Part shown: positions 17,530 to 26,894 of the stretch, one piece after another
How the letters are laid out: each line of letters begins with the position of its first letter
How positions within the stretch are numbered: the first letter of the stretch is position 1
NCBI RefSeq assembly: GCF_900107755.1
Contig: NZ_FNQR01000008.1
Span: 1 to 64,000, forward strand
Direction: 5' to 3'
DNA length: 64,000 nucleotides
Source: Thalassobacillus cyri
Lineage (GTDB): Bacteria; Bacillota; Bacilli; Bacillales; Halobacillaceae
Position numbers and translations under genes: made by a program
The notes under the pieces: model-generated
What the model saw: the letters and a program-made list of their open reading frames with translations, nothing else
What the model was told of the DNA's origin: nothing
The model's database searches: none

Positions 17530-18615
17530 ATGTTTGAAATAATTAATTTGTTAATAGCACTCTTCCTTTCATTTTTGACAAGCTACCTACTCACTTTTCC
17601 AGTAAGAAAGCTGGCAGTCAAATGGAAGGTGATGGATTATCCAGAGCTTAGAAAAATTCATACTCAAATAACCCCCCGCATGGGTGGAGTTTCAATTTTT
17701 GCAGGCACAGTTGTCGGCGTTCTTTATCTACAGCCGGAAATCCCGCATTTTTGGGCGGTTTATCTCGGTGCTACCATTATCATGATTACTGGTTTATTAG
17801 ATGATCGCTACCAGCTAAGGCCTTTAGCTAAGCTTTCCGGCCAGATTGTGGCAGCTGCATTATTGCTTTTTTCTGGCTTGTTGATTGAAAATATCACCAT
17901 TCCTCTCTTTGGAATGATTCATCTAAATCTATTTTTTAGTGCATTGATCACCTTCTTTTGGATAATCGGAATAACTAATGCAATTAATCTTATTGATGGT
18001 TTGGATGGATTGGCCACGGGTGTGTCTACCATAGCTCTGATCAGTATTACAATTATGGCTTTTATAGATAGTCAAATTGCTGTCGTACTACTATGTTTCG
18101 CGCTTATCGGAAGTAATTTAGGTTTTCTGATTCACAATTTCTTTCCGGCAAAAATTTATATGGGTGACACAGGCTCTTTGTTTCTAGGTTACTCAGTTGC
18201 TGTATTGTCCATGTTAGGGCTGTTCAAGAGCTTAACTTTTTTCAGTTTTGTCATTCCTATTTTGGTACTAGCTGTTCCTATTTTTGATACTTTGTTTTCT
18301 ATAATCAGAAGGTTGATCAATAAACGGCCGGTAATGGAAGCGGATAACCAACATATTCATTATCAATTGATAGCGACAGGGTTCAGCCATCGGACCACTG
18401 TTTTGATTATTTATTTATTTAGTGCGGTATTTGGAGCATTAGCTATTTTATTTTCCTATACACCATTTTTACTTACTCTAGGGATAACGGTTTTTGTAGT
18501 ATTTATTCTACATTTGTTTGCAGAAATGACAGGGGTAGTCAAAGGTGGAAAAAAGCCTGTAATTGATACCGTAAAAAGTACAGCCAAAGCGGTTAAAAAA
18601 GAAAAAAAACAGTAA
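17530..18615 (+). CDS. tagO: Undecaprenyl-phosphate N-acetylhexosamine-1-phosphate transferase, TagO/WecA type (first copy)
   Basis: A 361-residue polytopic membrane enzyme of the MraY/WecA superfamily that loads GlcNAc-1-P (or a related sugar) on undecaprenyl phosphate, the first step of wall-polymer synthesis. Diagnostic motifs are the Asp-rich GLLDDRY, NLIDGLDGLATG and KIYMGDTGSLFLGY, plus the cytoplasmic NQHIHYQL histidine loop. ATG 17530, with AAGTGAGGT ahead, is chosen over an upstream in-frame TTG. The gene stands alone before a terminator shared with the convergent LCP gene. A second paralogue is at 23558. Confidence 0.88.
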   Translation: MFEIINLLIALFLSFLTSYLLTFPVRKLAVKWKVMDYPELRKIHTQITPRMGGVSIFAGTVVGVLYLQPEIPHFWAVYLGATIIMITGLLDDRYQLRPLAKLSGQIVAAALLLFSGLLIENITIPLFGMIHLNLFFSALITFFWIIGITNAINLIDGLDGLATGVSTIALISITIMAFIDSQIAVVLLCFALIGSNLGFLIHNFFPAKIYMGDTGSLFLGYSVAVLSMLGLFKSLTFFSFVIPILVLAVPIFDTLFSIIRRLINKRPVMEADNQHIHYQLIATGFSHRTTVLIIYLFSAVFGALAILFSYTPFLLTLGITVFVVFILHLFAEMTGVVKGGKKPVIDTVKSTAKAVKKEKKQ

Positions 18616-18626
18616 GAGGGTACATT

Positions 18627-18664
18627 AAAAAATAGAGCCGCGATTCTTCGCGCCTCTATTTTTC
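18627..18664. terminator. Bidirectional terminator between tagO and lcp
   Basis: AAATAGAGCCGCGA pairs with TCGCGCCTCTATTT (one mismatch), with A-run and T-run on the two sides, so it can serve both converging genes. Confidence 0.75.
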
Positions 18665-18682
18665 TTTAGCCCTATTCCTCAA

Positions 18683-19657
18683 TTATCCATGAGAAGCAGT
18701 TGTATTCATACCTAAGTGTTCCTGAAGAGTAAGTTTCACATCATTTATGGAACTATCATAGACGTTATAATAATAAACTCCGTTCAAACGTATACCTTCC
18801 CCCGTTAACTCCAATTTTTCGATTTTATTAGTGTTGAAATTTTTGTACTCCTTATAAAATGCAAATAGTTCACCGATCTGTAAGTTGGTAGTTACATTGT
18901 TTCCGAATTCATTGGTCAATTCATCTATTTTAAAAAAAGAGCCTGGTTTAGTCAGTTGCTGAACAAGGCTTTCGAGTACTTGTTTTTGACGATCAGCACG
19001 ACCGAGATCACCGCGAGGGTCCTGTTTCCTCATCCTTGCATAACCAAGTGCCTCTTCTCCGTTCATTAACATCTCGCCTTCATGATATTCAAGGGTTTTT
19101 GTTTTATCAGCATTTTTCTCAGTGAAATCAAATGGCACTTCCACTGGAACTCCTCCTGCAATATTTATCACATTTTCAAAACCCTCAAAGTTGATGGTCG
19201 CATAGTAATCAATTGGAATATCTAAGAATTCTTCAACAGTCTCGATAGTCATCTTAGGTCCTCCAAATGCAAAGGAATGATTGATTTTATCTTCGGTTCC
19301 CTTTCCGGCAATGGATACTAATGTATCCCGTGGAATGCTTACTAATTTCATAGATTTTTTTTCTTGGTTAAAAGTAACTACCATTATAGAGTCAGCGCGT
19401 CCAGTAGCCCCGCTTGAAGCGTAGTCTTCTACCCCTAAAAGAAGGATAGATATAGGGTCTTCCATTATTTCTACACTTTCTTGACGTAAATCAGATTTGT
19501 CTCGTTTCAAATCATCATAGGAATTTTTTGATGCCTTAAAAGTTTGATAATAAATATATCCAAAGCCCCCTCCTATAGTAACTAAGAGAATAAGCAGGAA
19601 GGATACCAGCTTGTTGATTCGCTTTCTTTTCTTCTTTCTTTTGTCAGCTCTATTCAT
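18683..19657 (-). CDS. LytR-CpsA-Psr (LCP) family wall-polymer ligase
   Basis: A 324-residue membrane-anchored enzyme: a Lys/Arg-rich cytoplasmic tail, one transmembrane helix (about 17-39), then an extracellular LCP domain. Conserved segments are ILLLGVED, DSIMVVTFNQEKKSMKLVSIPRDT, KINHSFAFGG and GYARMRKQDPRGDLGRADRQKQV, with the phosphate-binding Arg residues. LCP proteins transfer lipid-linked wall teichoic acid or capsule polymers to peptidoglycan. This is one of three in the window. The ribosome site AAAGGAG precedes the ATG. Confidence 0.92.
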   Translation of the reverse strand: MNRADKRKKKRKRINKLVSFLLILLVTIGGGFGYIYYQTFKASKNSYDDLKRDKSDLRQESVEIMEDPISILLLGVEDYASSGATGRADSIMVVTFNQEKKSMKLVSIPRDTLVSIAGKGTEDKINHSFAFGGPKMTIETVEEFLDIPIDYYATINFEGFENVINIAGGVPVEVPFDFTEKNADKTKTLEYHEGEMLMNGEEALGYARMRKQDPRGDLGRADRQKQVLESLVQQLTKPGSFFKIDELTNEFGNNVTTNLQIGELFAFYKEYKNFNTNKIEKLELTGEGIRLNGVYYYNVYDSSINDVKLTLQEHLGMNTTASHG

Positions 19658-20232
19658 ATGTGTTACTCCTTTTGTTTATAATTTCAAAATGATAAGGTTT
19701 TTTTATACATACTATGGGCAAAAGATGTGGCTTTTTAAAAAAGATGATATCTTGAAACATTCTATTACTAGAATTCTAAAAAAACAAGCGACTAAAGTAC
19801 GTAGGCTTTATTCCCTTCTTGGTTATTAATATTTCATTTATATTACTAATTTGTAATGAGTTGATTATCGATTTTGAATGCAGCATTACTTTGACCAGGA
19901 GTAGTTGCATATATCCAATTTATGTTAAATTTATATAGGTTCTTTATTCATGGGGGAGGAGCAAGCTTGGAGTATAACCTGGAAAAGAGTTTTTTTCCAT
20001 TATTACATCAAACATCAATGGTTTCTCACTTGCTTTAATTTTTTCATTTCCTTTAAATTAACTCTCAAAGCGTGTCATTCTTTAAAGAATATTGTAGAAT
20101 AAGAAGGGGTTAAAGATGATGTAATTAACTGGGAAGGCTGTTCTTGAGGCAGTGTTGTTTTTTACAAAAATATATAAATGTCTTTATATTTTTTGAATAT
20201 CAAAGTAACTAAGCAGAGGAGAGAATTTCAGG
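19658..20232. other. 575-bp AT-rich intergenic region upstream of wecC
   Basis: No convincing gene. It must carry the leftward lcp promoter and the rightward wecC promoter. A strong GGGGGAGGA site at 19952-19960 is followed by TTG 19967 and a 23-codon frame ending at 20038, which might be a leader peptide or a gene remnant. A TTGTTTTTTACA stretch near 20155 precedes an A/T-rich -10-like region. No riboswitch fold was recognised. Confidence 0.4.
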
Positions 20233-21498
20233 ATGAATATTTGTGTAGTTGGATTAGGGTATATTGGCTTGCCATCAGCCGGTTTTTTTGCTGAAAAAGG
20301 CTTCCAGGTCCATGGAATGGATGTTAATAAAAAAGTGGTGGAAACTTTAAAAGAAGGAAGCGTGCATATTGAAGAGCCAGGCTTGCCTGATTTAATCAAC
20401 AAAGTAGTAAAAAGCGGACAATTGACTGTATCTGATAGTGTTGTACCTTCAGATGTATTTATTATTTCTGTTCCTACACCTATATATGAAAATCAAACAG
20501 CTGACCTGGATTATGTGAAAAGTGCCACAGAAAGTGTACTGCCTTATTTGACTAAAGGGAATATTGTTGTCATTGAATCAACTATTCCTCCTAGAACTAT
20601 TGATGATATAGTTGTCCCTATCATAAAGGAGTATGGCTTCGATCCTGATGCAAACGAAATATATGTAGCCCATTGTCCGGAACGAGTCATCCCTGGCAAT
20701 ATTTTGAATGAGCTGGAAGAAAACAATCGTATTGTAGGTGGGTATACAGAAGAAGCTTCGAGGAAAGCGGCCGAAATATATCGGCAGGCTGTCTCCGGGG
20801 ATGTTTTTGAGACAAAAGCGATTACAGCGGAAATGGCTAAACTAATGGAAAATACCTTTCGTGATGTCAATATCGCTCTAGCCAATGAACTGGCTAAGGT
20901 AAGTAGTAAGCTTGAGGTTAATGCGCATGATGTTATCAGCCTGGCTAATATGCATCCCAGGGTAAATATCCATCAGCCAGGACCTGGAGTGGGTGGTCAT
21001 TGTTTGGCTGTAGATCCATATTTCATCATCGAAAAAGCTCAAGCAGAAACACCATTAATCCAAACGTCGAGAGAAATCAACGAATCCATGCCATCCTTTG
21101 TTGTTGAGCAAGTGAAGAAAATTTTACAATACAAGGATAACCCGAAAATTGCAGCACTAGGCTTAGCTTATAAAGGTAATGTAGATGATCTTAGAGAAAG
21201 TCCTGCAATAACCATCGTGGAAAAGCTTGCTGAACAATTTGAAGTGAAGTGCCATGACCCATTTGTAAAAGAAGATATGACACATTTAAAACTGCATTCA
21301 TTGGAAGAAGCCCTGGATGGTTCGGATATCGCGCTTATTTTAACGGACCACAATGTATTCAAAGATCTGGGTGCTGGCGTTTTCACGACCCATTTATCCC
21401 AACCGTATATTTTAGATACCAAAAACTGTCTGCCTGCTCAAGAAGGATTGACGATTTACCGCATCGGTGATTTATCAAAAGTAAACCCTATAGAGTAG
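20233..21498 (+). CDS. wecC: UDP-N-acetyl-D-mannosamine dehydrogenase
   Basis: A 421-residue NAD-dependent UDP-sugar 6-dehydrogenase that oxidises UDP-ManNAc to UDP-ManNAcA, a uronic acid donor. The Rossmann motif GLGYIGLPSA, the PTPI segment, AHCPERVIPGN and the catalytic Cys in GPGVGGHC (about Cys257) are present. AHCPERV and VNIHQPGPGVGGHCLAVDPYF are typical of WecC rather than UDP-glucose dehydrogenase. No 2-epimerase (WecB/MnaA) is in the window, so UDP-ManNAc must come from elsewhere in the genome. It begins the polysaccharide island, with GGAG ahead of the ATG. Confidence 0.9.
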   Translation: MNICVVGLGYIGLPSAGFFAEKGFQVHGMDVNKKVVETLKEGSVHIEEPGLPDLINKVVKSGQLTVSDSVVPSDVFIISVPTPIYENQTADLDYVKSATESVLPYLTKGNIVVIESTIPPRTIDDIVVPIIKEYGFDPDANEIYVAHCPERVIPGNILNELEENNRIVGGYTEEASRKAAEIYRQAVSGDVFETKAITAEMAKLMENTFRDVNIALANELAKVSSKLEVNAHDVISLANMHPRVNIHQPGPGVGGHCLAVDPYFIIEKAQAETPLIQTSREINESMPSFVVEQVKKILQYKDNPKIAALGLAYKGNVDDLRESPAITIVEKLAEQFEVKCHDPFVKEDMTHLKLHSLEEALDGSDIALILTDHNVFKDLGAGVFTTHLSQPYILDTKNCLPAQEGLTIYRIGDLSKVNPIE

Positions 21499-21504
21499 GC
21501 ACCA

Positions 21505-21541
21505 GATAAAGATGATGATCTATATCATCGTCTTTATTTTT
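21505..21541 (+). terminator. Terminator after wecC
   Basis: ATAAAGATGATGAT pairs with ATCATCGTCTTTAT (one G-U) followed by TTTT. It lies 7 bp after the stop codon and may be partial, since the next gene is only 33 bp further. Confidence 0.7.
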
Positions 21542-21574
21542 ATGATTAGTTAGAAATCAGTTGGAGGTTTGACA

Positions 21575-22294
21575 ATGAAAGAAACCATTTTAGGCGTTGA
21601 TGTAACAGATAAAAACTATAAAGAGATCTCTGAATCTATTATTTATGATATAAACGCAGGTAAACAATCATTTATTGTAGCTGTGAATCCAGAAAAGGTA
21701 TTGAAAGCACAAAAAGATGAAAAGCTCAGACAGCTGCTTAATCAAGCAACCTATCAAATACCTGATGGCATCGGAATCATTCTTGCCTCAAAAATAAAAA
21801 AAGGAAATATAAGGGAACGCGTAACAGGAATTGATCTATTATTCAAGATTAGTCAGATGGCTGAACAACATCAAAAATCTATATTTTTATATGGTGCCAA
21901 ACCTGAGGTTAACGAGCTGGCAAAACAAAATCTGTTAAAATACTACCCAAATTTAAATATTGTCGGAACCATGCATGGGTATGAAAAAGATGAACAATTA
22001 ATTATAGATAAAATAAATGAATCCAAGGCGGATATTTTGTTTGTAGGTCTGGGAAGTCCACGTCAGGAAAACTGGATTATAGAAAATATGAAAAAGTTGG
22101 ATGTGAGTATTTTCCAAGGTGTTGGAGGGTCTTATGACGTTTTGTCAGGTAAGATCAATCGTGCTCCTGCTATATTCCGTAAGTTTGGGTTAGAATGGCT
22201 GTACCGTTTGCTTGTAGAACCTAACCGAATTAAACGGCAAATAAAATTGCCTATATTTTTAATAAAAGTTTTAATGTCTAAGAATGAAAGCTAA
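21575..22294 (+). CDS. tagA: WecG/TagA/CpsF-family glycosyltransferase (GT26)
   Basis: A 239-residue GT26 enzyme adding ManNAc or ManNAcA to lipid-linked GlcNAc, the second step of the polymer or its linkage unit. Family segments are VAVNPEKVLKAQ, YQIPDGIGIILASK, RVTGIDLL and VGLGSPRQENWI, ending with RAPAIFRKFGLEWLYRLLVEP. With WecC next to it, ManNAcA transfer (WecG-like) is as plausible as ManNAc (TagA-like). ATG 21575 is used because GGAGG lies 8 bp ahead; a TTG two codons earlier is in frame. Confidence 0.87.
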   Translation: MKETILGVDVTDKNYKEISESIIYDINAGKQSFIVAVNPEKVLKAQKDEKLRQLLNQATYQIPDGIGIILASKIKKGNIRERVTGIDLLFKISQMAEQHQKSIFLYGAKPEVNELAKQNLLKYYPNLNIVGTMHGYEKDEQLIIDKINESKADILFVGLGSPRQENWIIENMKKLDVSIFQGVGGSYDVLSGKINRAPAIFRKFGLEWLYRLLVEPNRIKRQIKLPIFLIKVLMSKNES

Positions 22295-22312
22295 GGCTTG
22301 GAGGGTCGTGGA

Positions 22313-23416
22313 GTGGAGGACTCAAGAAATCGTATTCTGATTGTTAGTAACATGTATCCCGGAAAGCATAGTGAGACGTATGGAATTTTTGTAAAAAACC
22401 AAGTGGAAGCCCTTCGGAAGAAAGGGCATAAAATAGATGTCGCTGCAATTGATGATGCCAGGACCGGTAAATTTAATAACATGAGAAAATATTTAGTATG
22501 GTTATTACACGCGCTTTATGCAGTATTTAGATACAAAGATAACTATAAACTTGTACATGCTCATTATGTTTTTCCTAGCGGCCTCATTGGTTTGTTAAGT
22601 AAAAAACTATTTGGAACTAAATTAGTCGTTACAGCGCATGGAGGCGATATTAATAAGCTTGCCAAGAAAAACAAATTTTATTTCAATCAGACAAAAAGGA
22701 TTTTACAAGCCTCCGATGTAATAATTGCTGTAGGGGAAGATTTGCAAAAACAAATCATTGAAGATTTCCACGTTGATTCTAATAATGTCCGGCTTATGAG
22801 CATGGGAGTAGATCGAAGTGTATTTGCTCCTATCCCTAAGTTCAAGGCTAAAAAAGAAACAGCTTTCGATATAGAAGGTTTCCATATATTATTTGTTGGG
22901 AATCATATACGCGAAAAAGGGTTAATGGAATTACTGGAATCATACCAGCAATTAAAAGCACAATACGATTACCTGCGATTACACTTGATTGGTTCCCAAA
23001 AAAACCAGGAATTTCTGGAAGAATTAAACCAAAGAATAGAAGAAAAGAGAATCATAGGAGTTTCTCTTCATGGCCCCAAAAACCAAGAAGAATTATCGAA
23101 GTATATGGCAGCCGCAGACGTTCTGGTATTACCTTCTTATTCAGAAGGGTTTGGCTTAGTTGCATTGGAGGCAATGTCAGCTAATACACCTGTGGTAGGA
23201 AGTGATGTGGGTGGCTTATCTCACCTGCTGGCTGAGAATGCAGGTATATTAGTCAAACCAAAAGATTCAGCTGCGTTAAGCGCTGGAATCGAAGAGCTTA
23301 TTAGAGACCCTGAAAAAGGTAATTTGCTGGTTGCTCAAGGAGATAAAAAAGCAGAGCTTTTTAGTCAGCAACGTATCATTGAGGAGTTATCACAAATTTA
23401 TCAATTAGTAGATTAG
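22313..23416 (+). CDS. Glycosyltransferase family 4 (group 1)
   Basis: A 367-residue GT-B glycosyltransferase. The N-terminal half carries ILIVSNMYPGKHSETYGIFV, the typical acceptor-side opening. The C-terminal half holds ILFVGNHIREKGLMELLES and the EGFGLVALEAMSANTP donor-binding Glu motif. It should add a hexose or N-acetylhexosamine to the lipid-linked intermediate. GTG 22313, preceded by GGAGGG, is preferred over the upstream in-frame TTG. It follows tagA by 18 bp, so the two are co-transcribed. Sugar specificity cannot be read. Confidence 0.87.
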   Translation: MEDSRNRILIVSNMYPGKHSETYGIFVKNQVEALRKKGHKIDVAAIDDARTGKFNNMRKYLVWLLHALYAVFRYKDNYKLVHAHYVFPSGLIGLLSKKLFGTKLVVTAHGGDINKLAKKNKFYFNQTKRILQASDVIIAVGEDLQKQIIEDFHVDSNNVRLMSMGVDRSVFAPIPKFKAKKETAFDIEGFHILFVGNHIREKGLMELLESYQQLKAQYDYLRLHLIGSQKNQEFLEELNQRIEEKRIIGVSLHGPKNQEELSKYMAAADVLVLPSYSEGFGLVALEAMSANTPVVGSDVGGLSHLLAENAGILVKPKDSAALSAGIEELIRDPEKGNLLVAQGDKKAELFSQQRIIEELSQIYQLVD

Positions 23417-23466
23417 GAACTCCCCTCTCAATTCTTGAATCAATGAATCTATTGGACTAGTAAAAC

Positions 23467-23495
23467 TTGACCATGCAATGTTGATTCTATAAAAT
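23467..23495 (+). promoter_or_regulatory. Sigma-A-type promoter for the second tagO and following genes
   Basis: TTGACC (23467-23472), a 17-bp spacer and TAAAAT (23490-23495), 62 bp before the ATG of the second TagO-like gene. It is the best sigma-A match in the island. Confidence 0.6.
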
Positions 23496-23557
23496 AATGC
23501 TGATACTTAAACAGATAAACTCGCTGTAAAAAAACGCACTCAGGAGGAGTATACAGG

Positions 23558-24601
23558 ATGGAATATACTGCTTTACTATTAAGCTTTGTTACTGTAGTAA
23601 TTTTAACACCATTAGTTAAGCAACTAGCTTTTCGTATTGGGGCAGTCGATGTACCGGACCAAAGAAAAGTTCATAAAGGAATTATGCCTAGACTAGGTGG
23701 ACTGGCAATCTATATCAGCTTTATGGTATGGTTATTGACTTTCGCATGGAATCAGCCTTATACCATATATTTATTCCTTGGCGGTACCATGATCATGTTG
23801 GTTGGATTATTGGATGATATTAAAGGATTGTCGCCTAAAGTGAAAATGGCTGGACAAATTCTTGCAGCGGGTATCATCACCGCAGGCATTCAAATTGAAT
23901 ATATTATTCTGCCATATGATTTGGAACTAAAGTTCGGTTTGCTTAGTGTGCCACTGACTATCCTTTGGATTGTTGCTATTACTAATGCCATTAACTTAAT
24001 CGACGGGTTAGACGGACTTGCTTCAGGGGTATCAGCAATCGCACTCATAACTATATCCGGATTAGCGATAACAATGGGAAATACTTTTTCTTTGCTAATC
24101 GGGTTAATACTATTAGGCAGCACATTAGGTTTCTTATTATATAATTTTCATCCAGCGAAAATCTTTCTGGGAGACACAGGGTCATTATTTTTAGGATTTA
24201 TGATAAGTGTCCTTTCTATCCTTGGTTTTAAAAATGTAACCATGTTTTCCATTGTGGTACCTATGATCATTTTAGGAGTACCCATTGCAGATACTTTCTT
24301 TGCCATGGTTCGTCGCCTGGTAAAGAATCAGCCAATCACTGTACCGGATAAATTCCACATGCATCATTGTTTAATTCATTTAGGCTATAGTCATCGTAAG
24401 ACAGTGTTTATTATTTATATGATTAGTGCCATTTTTGGATTAGCTGCAGTGATAATGACAAAAGCAGCTTTATGGTTAGCTCTAACAGTTTTAGCAGCTT
24501 TAATTCTTTTCGTAGAAGTGCTGGTAGAATTGACTGGACTTATCGATAGAACTTACCGGCCAATATTGAATTTGATTACGACAAGTAGAATAAGGCGATA
24601 G
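23558..24601 (+). CDS. Undecaprenyl-phosphate N-acetylhexosamine-1-phosphate transferase, TagO/WecA type (second copy)
   Basis: A 347-residue paralogue of the enzyme at 17530, with the same membrane layout and motifs: GLLDDIK, NLIDGLDGLASG, KIFLGDTGSLFLGF and the FHMHHCLIHLG histidine loop. It opens a run with a sulfotransferase, a flippase and another sulfotransferase, so it probably starts the sulfated polymer, while the first copy may serve teichoic acid. The division of labour is inference. The ribosome site is AGGAGG, and it is driven by the promoter at 23467. Confidence 0.87.
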   Translation: MEYTALLLSFVTVVILTPLVKQLAFRIGAVDVPDQRKVHKGIMPRLGGLAIYISFMVWLLTFAWNQPYTIYLFLGGTMIMLVGLLDDIKGLSPKVKMAGQILAAGIITAGIQIEYIILPYDLELKFGLLSVPLTILWIVAITNAINLIDGLDGLASGVSAIALITISGLAITMGNTFSLLIGLILLGSTLGFLLYNFHPAKIFLGDTGSLFLGFMISVLSILGFKNVTMFSIVVPMIILGVPIADTFFAMVRRLVKNQPITVPDKFHMHHCLIHLGYSHRKTVFIIYMISAIFGLAAVIMTKAALWLALTVLAALILFVEVLVELTGLIDRTYRPILNLITTSRIRR

Positions 24602-24641
24602 CACAATACTTGTATCATTAAAATTAGGAAGTGAATGTAAA

Positions 24642-25601
24642 ATGGATAAAATCGTGCACATTGGATACCATAAAACAGGTACGACTTTCTTGCAGGATGT
24701 ATTATTCCCAAAACATCCTGAAATTCATTATGTAGATCGTATGACCACGCAAAAATATTTTTTGCGTGTAGGATCTTTATTCTTTGATGCAGATAAAGTT
24801 AAAAATGAAATAAAAACTTTAGAAAACTCAGTAGATAATGGGAAAAAAGCACTTGTTTTTTCAGATGAAGAGTTATCTGGCCATATTCATACGGGGGGGA
24901 ATGGCGGTTATCTATCAAAAGAGGTAGCAGACCGTATTCATCAGGTAATGCCTGATGCCAAAATTATGATTAATGTACGAAATCAAGTTAAAATGATTGA
25001 TTCCGTATACAGACAGTATATTAAAAAAGGTGGCACCTTTAGTGTAGAGAAATATTTGTTTAATAACAATGGTCTGCCTCATCGTCAACCACGCTTTCAA
25101 TTTGCACATTTTGAATATGATCGTCTGGTTGAATACTATATCAATTTGTTTGGAAGGGAAAATGTCTTTGTTTACCTTTATGAGGATTTTAAACAAGACA
25201 AGTCTTTTTATAACGATATGTTAGAAGAAATGGGTTTATCGTCTATCGATAATATAAAAAAAATGAGTTCGGATATAAAGAACCCAAGTTATTCTGAGTT
25301 TTCATTAGCGGTGGCAAAGTACTTCAACCGTTTTTATGGCGAGGATCCAATCAATCGCCGTTGTATCGTCCACATTCCTTATTTATATAAAATTGTAAAG
25401 AAGCTGTTATTCAACTATGAACTGAAAGTTCGTAAAAAGTCACCCGGATCGGTGCTGGATGAAGATACCAAGCATTATATTGAAGATTATTACCGGGAAA
25501 GCAACAGACGATTAATGGAATTAATTGCCCAGGATGTTACACGATATCATTATCCAGTCTCCCACACCTCAACTAATGTTGGTGAGCTAGTCCACCAATG
25601 A
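24642..25601 (+). CDS. Sulfotransferase-like protein (PAPS-dependent), first of three
   Basis: A 319-residue protein opening with HIGYHKTGTTFLQ, the 5'-phosphosulfate loop of carbohydrate sulfotransferases. MINVRNQVKMIDSVYRQYIKKGG is the expected 3'-phosphate segment with Arg and Ser. The later part, VFVYLYEDFKQD, matches the usual strand before the final helices. It probably transfers sulfate from PAPS to a polysaccharide precursor or polymer. No membrane segment is seen, so it should act in the cytoplasm before export. It lies between tagO copy 2 and the flippase. Confidence 0.75.
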   Translation: MDKIVHIGYHKTGTTFLQDVLFPKHPEIHYVDRMTTQKYFLRVGSLFFDADKVKNEIKTLENSVDNGKKALVFSDEELSGHIHTGGNGGYLSKEVADRIHQVMPDAKIMINVRNQVKMIDSVYRQYIKKGGTFSVEKYLFNNNGLPHRQPRFQFAHFEYDRLVEYYINLFGRENVFVYLYEDFKQDKSFYNDMLEEMGLSSIDNIKKMSSDIKNPSYSEFSLAVAKYFNRFYGEDPINRRCIVHIPYLYKIVKKLLFNYELKVRKKSPGSVLDEDTKHYIEDYYRESNRRLMELIAQDVTRYHYPVSHTSTNVGELVHQ

Positions 25602-25614
25602 TGGAGTATTCTTT

Positions 25615-26844
25615 ATGTTAGTAAATAAGATCAAGAGTTTTATAAGAAGTAATACGTTTTTACAAAAATTAATCGAATCTTTTTTTGGTAGAATTTCTTA
25701 CCTGGTTTTTTCCTTGTTATTTTCATTAATTGCTACAAGGATATATGGTGTTGAAATTTTTGGAACCTATACCTATGCCTTTACGCTTGTAACAATTTTG
25801 ATGATACCAGCAAAGGCTGGTTTGGACAATGGGATTATGTATTCTGTGCCAAAGCATCGATATAAACACATTTCCTTTAGTTTTTTAATCAACCTTTTAA
25901 TATCATTAGTATTAATGATTGGTTTTATGGTGATTTATGAAGATCCTTTTATCCGCTTCATGCTGCCTTTGATTTGGCTGGCGTCCACTGAACAATTGTT
26001 CTTTTCCATGTATCGGGTGGACGGTAAAATAAAAGAGTTTTATTTTATCAATGGGTTTCTGGCGATATTATTACGAGTAATTTTATTAGTAGTTTTTTAT
26101 TATGTACTTGGAGAAAGCAGCTATAGCCTAGGACTTGCTGTATATGCATCATTTGTATTTGCTAATATCATTTACTTCACTCAGCAAAGGGGGAAGTTTC
26201 GTAAAGTTGAAAAAGACTTTGACTACTTGAAGTATTCCTTCCCATTAATATTTGCTACCTTGATGTCAACATTAATAAACAAGGTAGATATTATTATGTT
26301 AGGTAATATGACAACCAATAAAGAAGTCGGAATATACCAGATTACTTTTCAAGTATCCAGTACGATTTCATTGTTCCTATTTGTTTTGAATACTGTATTT
26401 GCGCCGAGGATTTCCAAGTTGTATCATAACAACAACTTGCCTCAGCTACGTAGCACTTATGTGAATACTACCCGTGCATTGGCTTTGTCAGCCTTCGTAT
26501 ATTTTCTTTTCTTAGTGGTTTTTGATGACTTTATTCTTGGTATGTTTGGCAAGGAAGTCATTGAAGGTGGGACAGCGATGTTATATCGAAATATCGGGCA
26601 AGTGGTAAATGTAAGTGTCGGCAGTGTGTGGCTGATGTTATCGATGACAGGAAAACCTAAATTCCAAATGTACGCTAACCTTTTCGCTTTCATTGTAAAT
26701 ATTGTATTGAATCTACTCATTATCCCTAAATACGGGATGAATGGTGCAGCTTTTGCAAGTATGGTATCGATTGTGATTACTAATTTGTTTGGATATATTG
26801 TGGTCTCCAGACGATTTAATATTAAAGTGTACAAACTATTTTAA
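25615..26844 (+). CDS. wzx: Polysaccharide flippase, Wzx/MATE-like family
   Basis: A 409-residue protein with about 12 transmembrane segments and the polysaccharide-biosynthesis (Wzx/RfbX) layout: GRISYLVFSLLFSLIATRIYGVEIFGTY near the N-terminus, NKVDIIMLGNMTTNKEVGIYQ at the start of the second half, and a final GMNGAAFASMVS segment. It should move undecaprenyl-linked repeat units across the membrane. It is flanked by two sulfotransferase genes (13 and 50 bp), which suggests that sulfation occurs on repeat units before flipping. The residue excerpts here are parts of longer family patterns. Confidence 0.86.
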   Translation: MLVNKIKSFIRSNTFLQKLIESFFGRISYLVFSLLFSLIATRIYGVEIFGTYTYAFTLVTILMIPAKAGLDNGIMYSVPKHRYKHISFSFLINLLISLVLMIGFMVIYEDPFIRFMLPLIWLASTEQLFFSMYRVDGKIKEFYFINGFLAILLRVILLVVFYYVLGESSYSLGLAVYASFVFANIIYFTQQRGKFRKVEKDFDYLKYSFPLIFATLMSTLINKVDIIMLGNMTTNKEVGIYQITFQVSSTISLFLFVLNTVFAPRISKLYHNNNLPQLRSTYVNTTRALALSAFVYFLFLVVFDDFILGMFGKEVIEGGTAMLYRNIGQVVNVSVGSVWLMLSMTGKPKFQMYANLFAFIVNIVLNLLIIPKYGMNGAAFASMVSIVITNLFGYIVVSRRFNIKVYKLF

Positions 26845-26894
26845 AAATTAGTACGAAATTAAACTTATTATTTTACAGAAATAGGGTGTCGTTT

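Noticed and set aside
19611-19829. Rightward 72-residue ORF opposite the start of the LCP gene
   Set aside because: Overlaps the 5' end of the LCP gene on the other strand, lacks a ribosome site and has no recognisable protein pattern.
20233-21498. UDP-glucose 6-dehydrogenase (TuaD/Ugd)
   Set aside because: Size and the VNIHQPGPGVGGHC context fit UDP-ManNAc dehydrogenase better, and a GT26 transferase follows.
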